NCBI RefSeq assembly: GCF_016741815.1
Contig: NZ_JAERRJ010000018.1
Span: 1 to 64,000 of the forward strand
Length of the DNA: 64,000 bases
Direction of reading: 5' to 3'
DNA from: Nocardia acididurans
GTDB taxonomy: Bacteria; Actinomycetota; Actinomycetes; Mycobacteriales; Mycobacteriaceae
The translations under genes were made by a program, and so were the position numbers. Positions 9,274-18,833 of this stretch are shown piece after piece. Below the pieces are notes generated by a model, which saw nothing but the letters and a program-made list of their open reading frames with translations, had not been told where the DNA came from and did not search any database. The first letter of the stretch is position 1. Every line of letters begins with the position of its first letter.

Positions 9274-9306
9274 CAGGTCGTGTCGATCATTTGAGGAAAC
9301 AGCGTT

Positions 9307-10317
9307 ATGGACAAGCACGCTCCCGACAATCGACTCCGGTCGGCCGGCGGTGCCGCGATCGTGGTCGACGTGGGCGTCGACCACGGGATATCGGTGCGGC
9401 GATTGCTCCGGGGTAGCGAACTGAGCGAGGCGCAGCTCCGGGATTCGACGGCCGAAATACAGACCTGGCAGGAAATGGCGGTTATCCGCAATCTTCTCGA
9501 GTCCTCCGAGTCTTCCGGGCTGGGACTCGAAGCCGGACTGCGATACACGATCGTCTCGACCGGGGCGTGGGCCCAAGCGTTCGAGTACTGTTCGACCCTG
9601 CGTCAGGCGATACAGCTCGGGATTCGATATTCCGAGCTGACCCATTCGTTCTGCCGAATGAGCCTGCGTGACGCCGTCGACGATGTCGAGTTCCATGTCG
9701 AGGCCGATGGCCTGCCCGAGGACGTGCGGATCTTCAGTATCGAACGCAGCCTGTGCGCGGGCCTGATGATGTATCGCGCGGTAGTTCCCGAAGTACCGGT
9801 GACCCGGCTCGCACTGAATTATCCGCGCCCGCCGGGCAGAGCACGCTATGCCGAGATTTCCGGCGTAGAACCAGTTTTCGACGCCGCCGAATCCTTCGCC
9901 GGCCTGGATCGAACGCTCATGGACATGCCGCTGGCCCGCGCGAATGCCTCCACTGCGCGCTGGTACGAACAGCAGGCACGGAACTTGTTGGGTCAGCGAC
10001 GACCCGGGACGGGATTCGCCGGCCGGACCAGAGAATTTCTGCTGGACAATCCCAACCATATTCCGTCGGCCGTGGAAACAGCTGCACACTTCGAGATCAG
10101 TGTGCGCAGCCTGAACCGTCGGTTGACGGCCGAGGGCGTGACTTTCCGCGAATTACTCGAGCAAACTCGCGAACAGCTGGCAGAAGAAATGCTTCGTGCC
10201 GGATACAGCGTCGAGCAAACCAGTCGGCGGCTCGGCTACGCCGAACCCGCCAGCTTCCAGCATGCCTTCCGGCGCTGGAAGGGCATCTCGCCGGGCCGGT
10301 ACGCGCGGACCAAATAG
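9307..10317 (+). CDS. AraC-family regulator, divergent from mce operon
   Basis: A 336-residue regulator with an arabinose-binding-type N-terminal domain (about 30-215) and a C-terminal double HTH (about 235-333) ending in the typical SFQHAFRRWKGISPGRY. This subfamily (VirS/OruR-like) usually senses a small ligand and activates a neighbouring gene set. It starts 230 bp from the Mce-associated gene on the other strand, so it probably controls the mce operon and itself. It is a clear paralogue of the AraC gene at 13286, with shared segments such as AVIRNLL, LTHSFC, RSLC and RWYEQ. Confidence 0.9.
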   Translation: MDKHAPDNRLRSAGGAAIVVDVGVDHGISVRRLLRGSELSEAQLRDSTAEIQTWQEMAVIRNLLESSESSGLGLEAGLRYTIVSTGAWAQAFEYCSTLRQAIQLGIRYSELTHSFCRMSLRDAVDDVEFHVEADGLPEDVRIFSIERSLCAGLMMYRAVVPEVPVTRLALNYPRPPGRARYAEISGVEPVFDAAESFAGLDRTLMDMPLARANASTARWYEQQARNLLGQRRPGTGFAGRTREFLLDNPNHIPSAVETAAHFEISVRSLNRRLTAEGVTFRELLEQTREQLAEEMLRAGYSVEQTSRRLGYAEPASFQHAFRRWKGISPGRYARTK

Positions 10318-10436
10318 CCTGCGGCACAGCGCACTCGCGCCGACAACAACTACCGCGGCGACGAGACGAGGGCGGTGCCGAAGCACCGCCCCCGATTCCC
10401 GGTGCCGCGCATCACCGAGCTGTCACTGTCCAGCCG

Positions 10437-11393
10437 TCACCGCCGGGCAAGGTGTCGCTTCAACCCCCAGTTGACGGTTTCGAGGCCGAATCGCCACACC
10501 GGAATGACGGCATTCGGGATCAGCGTCGACAGCGGTCCGCTCACGCACTCGGCGTGCCGCAGACGGACGCGGCCGTCGTCGAGGGTTTCGAATCGCATGC
10601 CGTGCCGCACTCCACCCAGCACGCGCACCTCGCCGCCCCACTCCAGTTCGCGACCCGGATCGACAATCTGCCAGCGCGCCAACGGAACCGGTATCCACCC
10701 GCGTTTGCGCATTCCGACCCACATGTGGGTTCCCGCGACCGGAGTATTGCCGCGGGCCCGGAACGGCAGGACGGTCCACTGGTACCAACCGCCCAGATTG
10801 GTGACGGTGTCCCACACCTGCTCTATCGACGCGTCGAGCACGACCTCGGTCTCGGCCGCCTTCACTCGCGGCGCGCCGTCGAGCCGTCGCTTCTTGGCGC
10901 GCTGATAGCGCAGCCCATAGCCGAACACCAGCTTCATGCCCAGTGACATGATCGGATCGGCTACCACGCGCAGGGAGCGGATCTGTGTGGTGCGCCCGGC
11001 GAGCACAGCCGGTTCGATCGCCACGCGCCAGCGGATCGCGCTGCGCGGGCCGAGATCTTCGAACCACATCACCGCGGCCAGTCGCCGAATGCCGGGGACC
11101 GCGAGTTCCCCAAGATAGAACCACATTTCGCGGTATGGCTCGAACGCCGTGAAGTAGCCGGTGTTCAAGTGTCGCCCGCCCATGCGGAGGATGCGCCGCG
11201 ATCCGTCGCCCTTCGGCGGTTCGGTCAACCATTCTGTGTGCCACGGCGGCATGTCGATCTCGTCGAGCAGCGACCACAGCTCCGCAACCTGTACCGCGAA
11301 GGAGGCGCGCCCCTCGATCACCAGCGGAGCGTTCTCGTAGAAGTCCGAATCGGGTTTGACAGCTTCGAGGAATTTCACGCCCACGGCGCTCAC
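10437..11393 (-). CDS. Tandem SRPBCC-domain protein
   Basis: A 318-residue protein with two SRPBCC/polyketide-cyclase-like folds: residues about 25-160 (VAELWSLLDEIDMPPWHTEW) and about 178-310 (IEQVWDTVTNLGGWYQW). These folds bind hydrophobic ligands such as lipids and sterols. It overlaps the upstream alpha/beta-hydrolase gene by ATGA, so the two are made together, and their neighbour is a lipid-import operon. A part in handling an imported hydrophobic compound is inferred; no catalytic residues can be named. Confidence 0.75.
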   Translation of the reverse strand: MSAVGVKFLEAVKPDSDFYENAPLVIEGRASFAVQVAELWSLLDEIDMPPWHTEWLTEPPKGDGSRRILRMGGRHLNTGYFTAFEPYREMWFYLGELAVPGIRRLAAVMWFEDLGPRSAIRWRVAIEPAVLAGRTTQIRSLRVVADPIMSLGMKLVFGYGLRYQRAKKRRLDGAPRVKAAETEVVLDASIEQVWDTVTNLGGWYQWTVLPFRARGNTPVAGTHMWVGMRKRGWIPVPLARWQIVDPGRELEWGGEVRVLGGVRHGMRFETLDDGRVRLRHAECVSGPLSTLIPNAVIPVWRFGLETVNWGLKRHLARR

Positions 11394-13018
11394 CCAACTT
11401 TCCTGCGGACGAAATCAGATACTTCGCGGGAGCCGCCGGCTCCGACGGTCCCGAGCACGAAATCGACGATCGGCACGGCCACCGGGTCGGGCGACCCGTC
11501 GGCGCGTGGGCTGCCCGACACCACGTCGATGTGGGAGTATCCGGCCATCACATGCGCATCGCCGAGGTTCATGAACTTCATGGCGGGCGCCTTGTGCATA
11601 TGCCCCTCGAAGATCGACACCAGCGGTTTGGCGCGCATCCCGCGTTCGTGCCGGATGGCGGCCAGATCACCGGCGCGCACGCCGACCAGCGCGAACGCCT
11701 GATCGATCAGATAGCGGGGCGTGTGGTAGGGCTCGAACCCGGCGATCATCGCCCGGGCGACGTCGTGCAGGTCGCCGACCGCCGACTCTTCGCTCTTCCA
11801 GCCGTATCGGTGCGCCGGATCCGCGGGCGCGGTCAACGGTGCGTAGCCGAATACCGCCCAGACCAGGCCCTTGAGCGCCGGTACCCGCCACAGTCCGCTC
11901 GGCACCGGGAAGTTCCGCGGGCGCACCGGTCCGTCGAGACTCCCGCAGGAGATCATCACCGGGAGCGCTGTGGTCCCGCGGCCCATCCACATTCCTGCTT
12001 CGGCCGCGCACGTCAGCTGTAGGCCGACGGGATCGGGTCGGCCCGTCAGGGCTTGACGCCACGTCGTGGACCCCACCACACGCGACAACGCCCGGAATTG
12101 CCGAGCACCTTCGGTTCCGGAGAGCGCGGCCTCGATCCGCTGGATCAGTGTGCCGTCGGCCTCGGGCGTGAGGTAGGCGTACAGGGCGAGCAGCCGCCAC
12201 GTATAGGACGCCATTGCCAGCAATCGCCCGTGCGATCGCGGACTTCTGCCTTTTCGCGTGGCGGCCACGACGCCCCGGTAGGCCAGGCCGCCCGCCGCTC
12301 GCGCTGGCGCCGACAACGCCCGCACCGCCGTATTGCTCCGCGTGCCGAAGTCGCAGTCCAGTGGCGTGTCCAAGGCGATGTAGCCTCGACACATTTCATG
12401 TCCGGGTGTGCCGTCGAAGTCCCAGGAGCCGAACGCCGCGGTCAACGACGACCCGCCCGAGTGGCCGCCGAGGAAGGCCTTCGCGCGCCGCACCTCGGGG
12501 TCCGGTATCTCGCGCAGGAACACTTCGCGCAGATCCTGCGCGATGCGCGCCCACCCGAAATCGGCCAGGAACGCCATACGCGCCCCCGAACCGAACCCCT
12601 CGAACCGCTTCCCATCGACCTCCGCGCCACCGAAGTAGTACTCGAAGGCGATATCGGGGTCACCAGCGGCGAGCGCGGCCTCGAATCCGGTTGGGTCGTC
12701 GGCGCTCTGACTGCGCCTGGCCAGGGCCCAGAACTCTACGCTGCGACCACGCGCGGCGGCCTCGAGCAGCACACAGCGCGCGACCCCGTCCAGGGATTGC
12801 GCACCACCGAAGTTGCCCGGCTGGATCAGCAGGATCGCATCGTGATCCTCGGAGCGTTCGGGTGCACCGACGCACCGGTAACGCAGATAGGAGATCCAGT
12901 CCACGGCCGCGGGGTGAGGCGGATCGTTCTGGGGCAGAGGAGAATACAGCCGCACACGGCTGATCTCCACCCGATCGTCGCGATGAACGATCTCCTCCAC
13001 CCGATCAGCGGTCTGCAT
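11390..13018 (-). CDS. Alpha/beta-hydrolase-like protein
   Basis: A 542-residue protein with a nucleophile elbow GHSGG near residue 195 and a late GYSHIDVV segment that could supply the catalytic His, both typical of alpha/beta hydrolases. No signal peptide is visible. It is longer than simple esterases, with a large insert between nucleophile and His. It is the first gene of a two-gene operon with the SRPBCC protein and lies divergent from an AraC gene. A substrate such as an ester or acyl compound is plausible but unknown. Confidence 0.65.
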   Translation of the reverse strand: MQTADRVEEIVHRDDRVEISRVRLYSPLPQNDPPHPAAVDWISYLRYRCVGAPERSEDHDAILLIQPGNFGGAQSLDGVARCVLLEAAARGRSVEFWALARRSQSADDPTGFEAALAAGDPDIAFEYYFGGAEVDGKRFEGFGSGARMAFLADFGWARIAQDLREVFLREIPDPEVRRAKAFLGGHSGGSSLTAAFGSWDFDGTPGHEMCRGYIALDTPLDCDFGTRSNTAVRALSAPARAAGGLAYRGVVAATRKGRSPRSHGRLLAMASYTWRLLALYAYLTPEADGTLIQRIEAALSGTEGARQFRALSRVVGSTTWRQALTGRPDPVGLQLTCAAEAGMWMGRGTTALPVMISCGSLDGPVRPRNFPVPSGLWRVPALKGLVWAVFGYAPLTAPADPAHRYGWKSEESAVGDLHDVARAMIAGFEPYHTPRYLIDQAFALVGVRAGDLAAIRHERGMRAKPLVSIFEGHMHKAPAMKFMNLGDAHVMAGYSHIDVVSGSPRADGSPDPVAVPIVDFVLGTVGAGGSREVSDFVRRKVG

Positions 13019-13186
13019 CGATAGCTCCTGACGTCATTGTCCTCAGACGGCGCATCGCGGCGGCTCGGCGCGTCGCCGAGCCGCATAGTCCTTGTGCGAC
13101 AGACGCTTCGGAAGTCACGTCGCGACGCCGCTGTGCCGAAGAGTAAGTCGTGAGGCCGAGCCGAACCATGAGAGCAACCGACAACA

Positions 13187-13204
13187 AAGTGATAATTCAT
13201 GCCA
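13187..13204 (+). promoter_or_regulatory. Candidate regulator site shared with 9256-9273
   Basis: AAGTGATAATTCATGCCA lies in the 267-bp gap between the hydrolase operon and the second AraC gene, 82 bp before that gene's ATG. It matches the motif at the mce/AraC divergent promoter at 15 of 18 positions. Finding the same sequence in both divergent gaps of paralogous regulators suggests cross-talk or a shared ancestor. Confidence 0.4.
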
Positions 13205-13285
13205 TCTCCAGGTCAGGGCCGTATTTCTCGTTCTGAGACCTTCGTGGGTTACAGTCTGAGACAGCCAAGCGAAAGGACTCTGAGC

Positions 13286-14308
13286 ATGGACGATCCCGAT
13301 TTTCTGAGATCGTTGCGCTCGACCGTTTCGACCGCGATCGTCGTCGATATCGGGCGCGAGTACGGCATCCCGATGCGGGCGCTACTGCATGGCACCGGGC
13401 TGACCGAGAATGGTGTGCACGACATCCACGCCCAGATCGAGGGGCGGCAGGAACTGGCGGTGATTCGCAATCTGCTCGACGCCTGCGACGCCCCGAACCT
13501 GGGGATGGTCGCCGGTCTGCGATACACCCTGACCACAACCGGCACCTGGACCCAAGGATTGGCGAGTTGCGCGACCCTGCGCGACGCCACTCGCTTCGCG
13601 ATCCGCTACGCCGGGTTGACGCATTCGTTCTGCCAGCTCCGGCTCGAGGAAGTCCAGGGGGAGGCCAGGTTTCACATCGAGGCCGACTGGATCCCCGACG
13701 ACGATCTCCGGGCGTTCTGCATCCAGCGCAGCCTCTGCGGGACGCTGATGTTCTACCGTGCGATCCTTCCCGACGGCGAAGTGTCGAGGCTTGAGTTCGG
13801 CTTCCCGTCCTCGCCGGGACCCGACCGGTTTCTCGGCGCTTGGGGAGTGACACCGCGGTATGACGCCGATAGTTCGATGGTGGCCATCGAGGCGCGGCTA
13901 CTCGATCGAACGCTGCCGCGGGCGAACCCGGACACCGTCCGCTGGTACGAACAGATGGCGCGCAGGCTACTGGATCAACGCCAGCCCGAACTCGCCACCC
14001 GCATTCGGCAGTTCCTCCTCGAGCATCCTGATCGCGTGCCGAACGTCGCGGAGACCGCACAGCATTTCGAGATGAGTGTCCGCAGTCTGGCGCGCCGGCT
14101 CGCCGTCGACGGAGTCTCGTTCCGCGAGCTGCGCGACGCGACACTCGAGCACCTGGCCGAAGAACTGCTGCTGGCCGGTTACACCGTCGAGAAAACCAGC
14201 CTCCGCCTTGGCTATGCTGAGCCCGCCGCCTTCCAACACGCTTTCCGCCGCTGGAAGGGTGTACCGCCGGGACGTTTCGTCCGGGAGCCCTTGGTCCCAT
14301 ACCAGTGA
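13286..14308 (+). CDS. AraC-family regulator, paralogue of the one at 9307
   Basis: A 340-residue AraC regulator with an arabinose-binding-type N-terminal domain and a C-terminal double HTH (ending AFQHAFRRWKGVPPGRF). The ATG at 13286 has AAAGGA about 10 nt upstream; the longer frame from 13199 has no ribosome site and would run over the shared motif. It is divergent from the hydrolase/SRPBCC operon and probably regulates it. Sequence similarity to the 9307 gene runs through both domains, so a duplication is likely. Confidence 0.9.
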   Translation: MDDPDFLRSLRSTVSTAIVVDIGREYGIPMRALLHGTGLTENGVHDIHAQIEGRQELAVIRNLLDACDAPNLGMVAGLRYTLTTTGTWTQGLASCATLRDATRFAIRYAGLTHSFCQLRLEEVQGEARFHIEADWIPDDDLRAFCIQRSLCGTLMFYRAILPDGEVSRLEFGFPSSPGPDRFLGAWGVTPRYDADSSMVAIEARLLDRTLPRANPDTVRWYEQMARRLLDQRQPELATRIRQFLLEHPDRVPNVAETAQHFEMSVRSLARRLAVDGVSFRELRDATLEHLAEELLLAGYTVEKTSLRLGYAEPAAFQHAFRRWKGVPPGRFVREPLVPYQ

Positions 14309-14488
14309 GCGCCATGCGGGCTTTTGACGATAGCGCGGTGGCCCGGCGGGTTATCGGTCATGTTCGACGCCGGATCGCCATGGAAACCCTGCCGCAGGGG
14401 ACAGACGACGGCAAAGAAGGTACCAAACCTGTTTCGGCGGTGGCGCGCAAAGTTGCTTACAGCCGTAAACGCCTGGTCCGGCCGCGAC

Positions 14489-14680
14489 GGATTGGCATCA
14501 GATTTGGCATCACGACGGGGCGGAACCCGGCTGGAAGGATGGGATCAGGCGGACGCGCTGGACCATTGATCGTTCGTTGACCTGCACAGACGGGACGCAT
14601 GGGGATGTCACGGCATGCCCCGGACGGTGTTCCGTTGGCTCATAACCCAGCGATCGCAGGTCACATGCCGCCGCGACGGT
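14489..14680. repeat. Direct repeat A, copy 2, with decayed tRNA-Met core
   Basis: Diverged second copy of 1-191. The paired TTGGCATCA sites recur 12 bp apart at 14492-14500 and 14504-14512, and the tRNA piece GGCTCATAACCCAG recurs at 14637-14650, after which the T arm is lost. It lies just past the second AraC gene, so the two copies bracket the mce/AraC block. I see no gene between 14309 and 15435; that stretch holds this repeat, repeat B and one further site pair. Confidence 0.65.
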
Positions 14681-14730
14681 CGGACGGAGTCCCGGGTGCA
14701 TCGGTGGATGGTCCAGAGGACGGAACCGGT

Positions 14731-14928
14731 GGGATGCGGTGGGAATTCCAGTGCCATTTTGCGTGCCATTTTGCGGCCCGAATGGTGGGAAACCAAGGGT
14801 TTCGGCCGGACTTGATGGGCAGCGTCGGGATTGTGAAATCGCAGGTCAGAATAGAGGAACCCCCAAGATAGCCAGGTCAGCGGCTGATCTTGGGGGTTCT
14901 ACGAAATGATGAAAAAGTGATGCGCTAG
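14731..14928. repeat. Direct repeat B, copy 1
   Basis: About 198 bp that recur, diverged, at 23921-24110. It contains GTGCCATTTTG twice (14751-14761 and 14763-14773, 12 bp apart) and a long hairpin. A related pair, GTGCCACTTTG, lies just outside at 14973-14983 and 14985-14995. The two B copies bracket the lipase/VOC block. Confidence 0.65.
14857..14899 (+). terminator. Perfect 13-bp hairpin within repeat B
   Basis: GAACCCCCAAGAT (14857-14869) pairs perfectly with ATCTTGGGGGTTC (14887-14899) across a 17-nt loop. There is no T run of note after it on the plus strand, so it may be an attachment-site structure rather than a terminator. The other repeat copy keeps it with one mismatch (24048-24090). 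Confidence 0.4.
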
Positions 14929-15435
14929 GACCAGGCATTTCGCCCGCTCGGTGGGCGTTTTGTGGCTGTGAAGTGCCACTTTGGGTGCCACTTTGAGCTG
15001 GTTCTGGACGGGTCCTCGTCGGTCGAGTCCTTCCTCATCGGTGGGTGGATGACGAAGGGTTGGCTGTTTATGCTGGTCAGGGCTATCGCGCATTGCTGAA
15101 TGGGTCACAGAGCGCCAGTTTGGTGCTGTTGAGGGATTCGGATGGCGGGCCGGTCGGCTGTGGCCGACCACGTCTTCCGCTTACTGCCGTCCGGGAAGTG
15201 CGCTCATGCCGAAGTTGCGTGCGGTTTGGCAGATGGTTGGGAAGCGTTTGACCTGAGTGGTCGACCCATCTGGCTTGCGGGCAGCATTGGATACGGCCAC
15301 TGAGCCAAGTTCGTCCGACGCCGGGGTGATCGGTTCGGTCAAGGGATCGGATGTGTTCGGTCATCGAATCCGAAAGTGCTAGTACCTAGCGTGATCGCTG
15401 GTACAAGTGCACAGATCGAACCGGGAGCACATTCG

Positions 15436-16806
15436 ATGAGGAAACACCGCCTGGGTGCCTGCATGGTCGCGGCGACGATGCTGGTTCTGCCGTTCACCAC
15501 GGCATCCGCACAACCGCCGGTGCCGATCGAGCCCATACCCGCTCTGACGGTCCCGCCGGAATTCGACGACTTCTACAAGCCCTCCGCCGGGGTGGTCGCC
15601 GCCGCCGAGCCCGGGCAAATTCTGCGGAGCCGTGCCGTTTCCCCGGCGCTGTTCGGGTTCCTGCATCTGAATATCGATGCTTGGCAGTTGTTGTACCGCA
15701 CCACCGACAGTCACGGCGAGCCGGTGGCGACGGTGACCACGGTGCTGGTGCCGCGAGGGCCGGCACCAGAGAGCGGGCGGAAACTGCTGTCGTATCAGAT
15801 CGCCGAGGACAGCCTGCCGCAATACTGCGCGCCGTCGTATGTGCTCCAGTCCGGCGCGATACCCGCCAATTACGTGGGCAGCATCGAGGCGCTCATTCCG
15901 CTGGCGGCCGGTGTCGGACAGGGCTGGACGGTGTCGATACCGGACTGGGAAGGACCGAATCTTGCGTTCGGTGCCGCCCGGCTCAATGCCCAGGCCACCC
16001 TCGACGGGATTCGCGCGGTCGAAAATTTCTCTCCCGCACAGCTTTCCGGATCCTCGACCCCTGCTGCTCTGTGGGGTTACTCCGGCGGTACGGTACCGAC
16101 GGCGTTCGCCGCCGAGATCGCCGCCGGCTATGCGCCGGAGCTGAACATTGTCGGCGTCGCCGCCGGGGGAGTAGCGGGCGGAACCCTGCCGATCGCCTTG
16201 CGGCACAACAGCGGCGGCGTCTACTCCGGCCTCGTGACCGTCGCCATCGAGGGATTGGCGAACGAGTATCCGGAGATGCGAAAGGTCCTGGAAGACAATC
16301 TCGATACGGTCGGCAAAATGGTCCTCGGCACGAAAAAGCTGTTCTGTCAGTCGGTGAACACCGTGATTCTGCCGTTCTTCGACTATCTCGCGCACTTCCG
16401 GGGTGACCCGCTGCAGTATCCCGAAGTCCAGCAGGTGCTGGCCGATATCGCACTGGGACAGCGAGTTCCGTCCATGCCGGTGTACTTCTACCATGCCCGA
16501 TACGACGAGATTCTCCCCAATGTGGGAACTGATCAGGTCATCGACGGGTACTGCCGGGAGAACGCCCCCAGCGTGACCTATGTTCGGGAAATGCTGGCCG
16601 AGCACATCTCCGGCGCGGTCACCTCGATTCCCGGAGCCTTCTATTGGTTGAAGGACCGGCTCAACGGTGTGCCCGGGACTCCGGGGTGCACGACCACCAA
16701 TCCGGTGAGCACTCTCACCGAACCCCAAAACTTGCAGGCGATCCTGGAGCTGGTTTCACTCGATGTTCGCGCCCTGCTCGGCGAGGCCATCGGAGCGGAT
16801 CGATAG
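15436..16806 (+). CDS. Secretory lipase (LIP family)
   Basis: A 456-residue exported protein of the secretory lipase family, which splits triacylglycerols or other esters outside the cell. A signal peptide of about 25 residues ends in ASA. The catalytic triad can be proposed as Ser216 in WGYSGG, Asp357 in RYDE and His390 in AEHISG. The ATG at 15436 follows a GGGAG ribosome site; an upstream in-frame codon at 15376 would bury the signal peptide. It stands alone on the plus strand, after the repeat region. Confidence 0.9.
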   Translation: MRKHRLGACMVAATMLVLPFTTASAQPPVPIEPIPALTVPPEFDDFYKPSAGVVAAAEPGQILRSRAVSPALFGFLHLNIDAWQLLYRTTDSHGEPVATVTTVLVPRGPAPESGRKLLSYQIAEDSLPQYCAPSYVLQSGAIPANYVGSIEALIPLAAGVGQGWTVSIPDWEGPNLAFGAARLNAQATLDGIRAVENFSPAQLSGSSTPAALWGYSGGTVPTAFAAEIAAGYAPELNIVGVAAGGVAGGTLPIALRHNSGGVYSGLVTVAIEGLANEYPEMRKVLEDNLDTVGKMVLGTKKLFCQSVNTVILPFFDYLAHFRGDPLQYPEVQQVLADIALGQRVPSMPVYFYHARYDEILPNVGTDQVIDGYCRENAPSVTYVREMLAEHISGAVTSIPGAFYWLKDRLNGVPGTPGCTTTNPVSTLTEPQNLQAILELVSLDVRALLGEAIGADR

Positions 16807-16872
16807 GCTCGTCACAAGAGCGGTGGCGGTGCGCGCGACCTGCGCACCGCCACCGCTGTGCCGCATCGGCAG

Positions 16873-17283
16873 TCAGTACGCGGGTTGCAGCAGTTCGACC
16901 CCGCAGCCGGAGTCGTCGAGCAGGATCGCCGACAGGCCCCACGGACGTTGCGTCGGCGGCTGTACGAAGGTCACTCCACGCGCGGCCAGCGCCGTGTAGT
17001 CGGCCTGGCAGTCGGTCACGGTGAAGGTGCAGCTGGTGAGAACTCCCTTGGCGATCAGGGATTTCAGCTGTTCGGCCGACTCGGCGTCCATGACCGGCGG
17101 GCCGGGAACCATGAGGGTGACCTGTACGTCGGGTTGGTTCGGTGCGCCGACGGTGACCCAGCGCACGCCCTCGCCGAAAGGCACGTCGACACGTGCGTCC
17201 AGGCCGAGGGTGTCGGTGTAGAATTTCTTGGCCGAGTCCTGGTCCAGGACCCAGGCGATGGCGGTGTTCAATCCGGTGATCAT
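16873..17283 (-). CDS. VOC-family (glyoxalase-like) protein
   Basis: A 136-residue single-domain VOC protein with the paired beta-alpha-beta-beta-beta pattern (ITGLNTAIAWVLD at the N-terminus, GCGVELLQPAY at the end). Members include glyoxalases, dioxygenases and drug-binding proteins. Metal ligands cannot be assigned with confidence here. It precedes the TfoX-like gene's end by 34 bp on the same strand, so the two may be cotranscribed. Confidence 0.8.
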   Translation of the reverse strand: MITGLNTAIAWVLDQDSAKKFYTDTLGLDARVDVPFGEGVRWVTVGAPNQPDVQVTLMVPGPPVMDAESAEQLKSLIAKGVLTSCTFTVTDCQADYTALAARGVTFVQPPTQRPWGLSAILLDDSGCGVELLQPAY

Positions 17284-17317
17284 GATGTCCTCCCTTGCTT
17301 CGTGAATTCGGTTGGTG

Positions 17318-17662
17318 TCACTTCTTTTTCGGCTTGAGCTTCTTGGGCGGCAGCTCGGCTGTGACCTCGAAGGCCCAGTCCAGCCAGTCGTCGAGCACCG
17401 GGTCGTCGAGGGTTTCCTCGTCCAGCAGCACCCAGCCGTTCTGCGGCTTGCCTCGGAACAGCAGTTGCCGTGCTCCCGGGCGGGCGAGCGCGTCGTCCAT
17501 TCCGTCGGGTCCGACGCGAACCATGAGCCCCTCGTCGTACAGGTTGGCCAGCGCGTTGTCCTGCCACAGGAAGGTCAGGCCCGCGAACATCTTCTTCGCG
17601 GTCACCCCGCGCGGAGCCAGCCGTTCGGTGATGCGGTCGGCGAGTACCTCGTCGTATGCCAT
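17318..17662 (-). CDS. TfoX/Sxy N-terminal-domain protein
   Basis: A 114-residue protein with the TfoX N-terminal fold (MFAGLTFLW, GLMVRVGP) and a lysine-rich tail. Full-length TfoX/Sxy proteins regulate competence in gamma-proteobacteria; short single-domain versions in actinobacteria have no known role. It lies divergent from the WYL regulator and upstream of a VOC gene. Confidence 0.75.
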   Translation of the reverse strand: MAYDEVLADRITERLAPRGVTAKKMFAGLTFLWQDNALANLYDEGLMVRVGPDGMDDALARPGARQLLFRGKPQNGWVLLDEETLDDPVLDDWLDWAFEVTAELPPKKLKPKKK

Positions 17663-17775
17663 AGCGCCCTCGCTTTCTGTGCCGATGACTGTTCGTGCCG
17701 TTCGTGAAGTGCCGAAATCAACGGTAGAAGCCTTTTAGGACAGAAGATGTCACCAAAGCCTGGGATGCTGTGAAA

Positions 17776-18792
17776 ATGACCCACGACCTGCCTGCACGCA
17801 TGCTGCGACTGCTGTCACTGCTGCAAACCCGGCGTTTCTGGGGCGGGAACGAGCTGGCCGAACGCCTTGAAGTCACCCTACGCACCGTGCGCCGCGACAT
17901 CGAACGACTCCGCGAGATGGGATATCCCGTCGAGGCCACCACCGGCCACGCCGGCGGATATCGTCTGGCTTCCGGCACCGATATGCCGCCGCTGCTGCTC
18001 GACGACGACGAAGCGGTCGCCCTCGCGGTGGCCCTGCACACCGCCTCGAGTGGTGTCGTCGGGATGGAGGAGACCGCGTTGCGTGCGCTGGCGAAACTGG
18101 AGCAGATCCTGCCCGCCCGCCTGCGGCACCGGGTCACCGCGGTCGGCGCCGCGACCGTCCCCATGGGGCCGCTGCCTTGGAATCCGGTGCCGCGCGCCGA
18201 TCCGACCGTGCTGGCAACGTTGGCCGCGGCCTGCCGCGACCACGAGATCGTCGGTTTCGACTACCGCACTCGCGATGGTGCGACCGACCGGCGGCGCATC
18301 GAGCCGTATGCTCTGGTGTTCGTCACCGGCCGCTGGTATCTGCTCGGCCATGACACCCGTCTCGCCGACTGGCGGGTCTACCGCGCCGACCGCGTCAGCG
18401 ACCTCACGCCCACCGGCCATCGCGCGCCCTCGCGCGAGCTGCCCGCCGACGACCCGGCAGCATACGTCGCCGCCCGCCTGGCCACCGGTCCCGCCCGCTA
18501 CCGGGCCGAGGTCACCGTTCCCCTCGATGCCGCCACCGCCGCCGCCCGCGCCTTCGCGCTGCCCGCGCGCGTGCACCCCGTCGATGACCACACCAGCCGC
18601 CTGGACCTGTCGTCGGATAGCCCGCGCGACCTCGCCGCCCAACTCCTGGGCCTTGCCCCGGAGGCGACCGTCACCGGAACCGCCGAACTCGCACCGCATC
18701 TCGAACAGCTCGGCCGCTTCCTGCTCGAGGCCGCGCGCTCGCTCGCTGCATCGGACGAACAGCCCCCGGGCCAACCGGCGCGATTCGGGTGA
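17776..18792 (+). CDS. YafY-type HTH/WYL transcriptional regulator
   Basis: A 338-residue DeoR-like HTH protein (about 8-62, with LAERLEVTLRTVRRDIERL) followed by a WYL domain (about 145-225; FVTGRWYLLGHD) and a C-terminal WCX region. WYL domains are thought to bind small molecules or nucleic acid. The ATG at 17776 has GGGA 10 nt upstream; a GTG two codons earlier is possible. The 113-bp gap to the divergent TfoX-like gene probably holds both promoters. Confidence 0.88.
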   Translation: MTHDLPARMLRLLSLLQTRRFWGGNELAERLEVTLRTVRRDIERLREMGYPVEATTGHAGGYRLASGTDMPPLLLDDDEAVALAVALHTASSGVVGMEETALRALAKLEQILPARLRHRVTAVGAATVPMGPLPWNPVPRADPTVLATLAAACRDHEIVGFDYRTRDGATDRRRIEPYALVFVTGRWYLLGHDTRLADWRVYRADRVSDLTPTGHRAPSRELPADDPAAYVAARLATGPARYRAEVTVPLDAATAAARAFALPARVHPVDDHTSRLDLSSDSPRDLAAQLLGLAPEATVTGTAELAPHLEQLGRFLLEAARSLAASDEQPPGQPARFG

Positions 18793-18833
18793 TGCGGCAG
18801 TGCGGTGCCGAAACATCATGCGGGACAGGTCTT

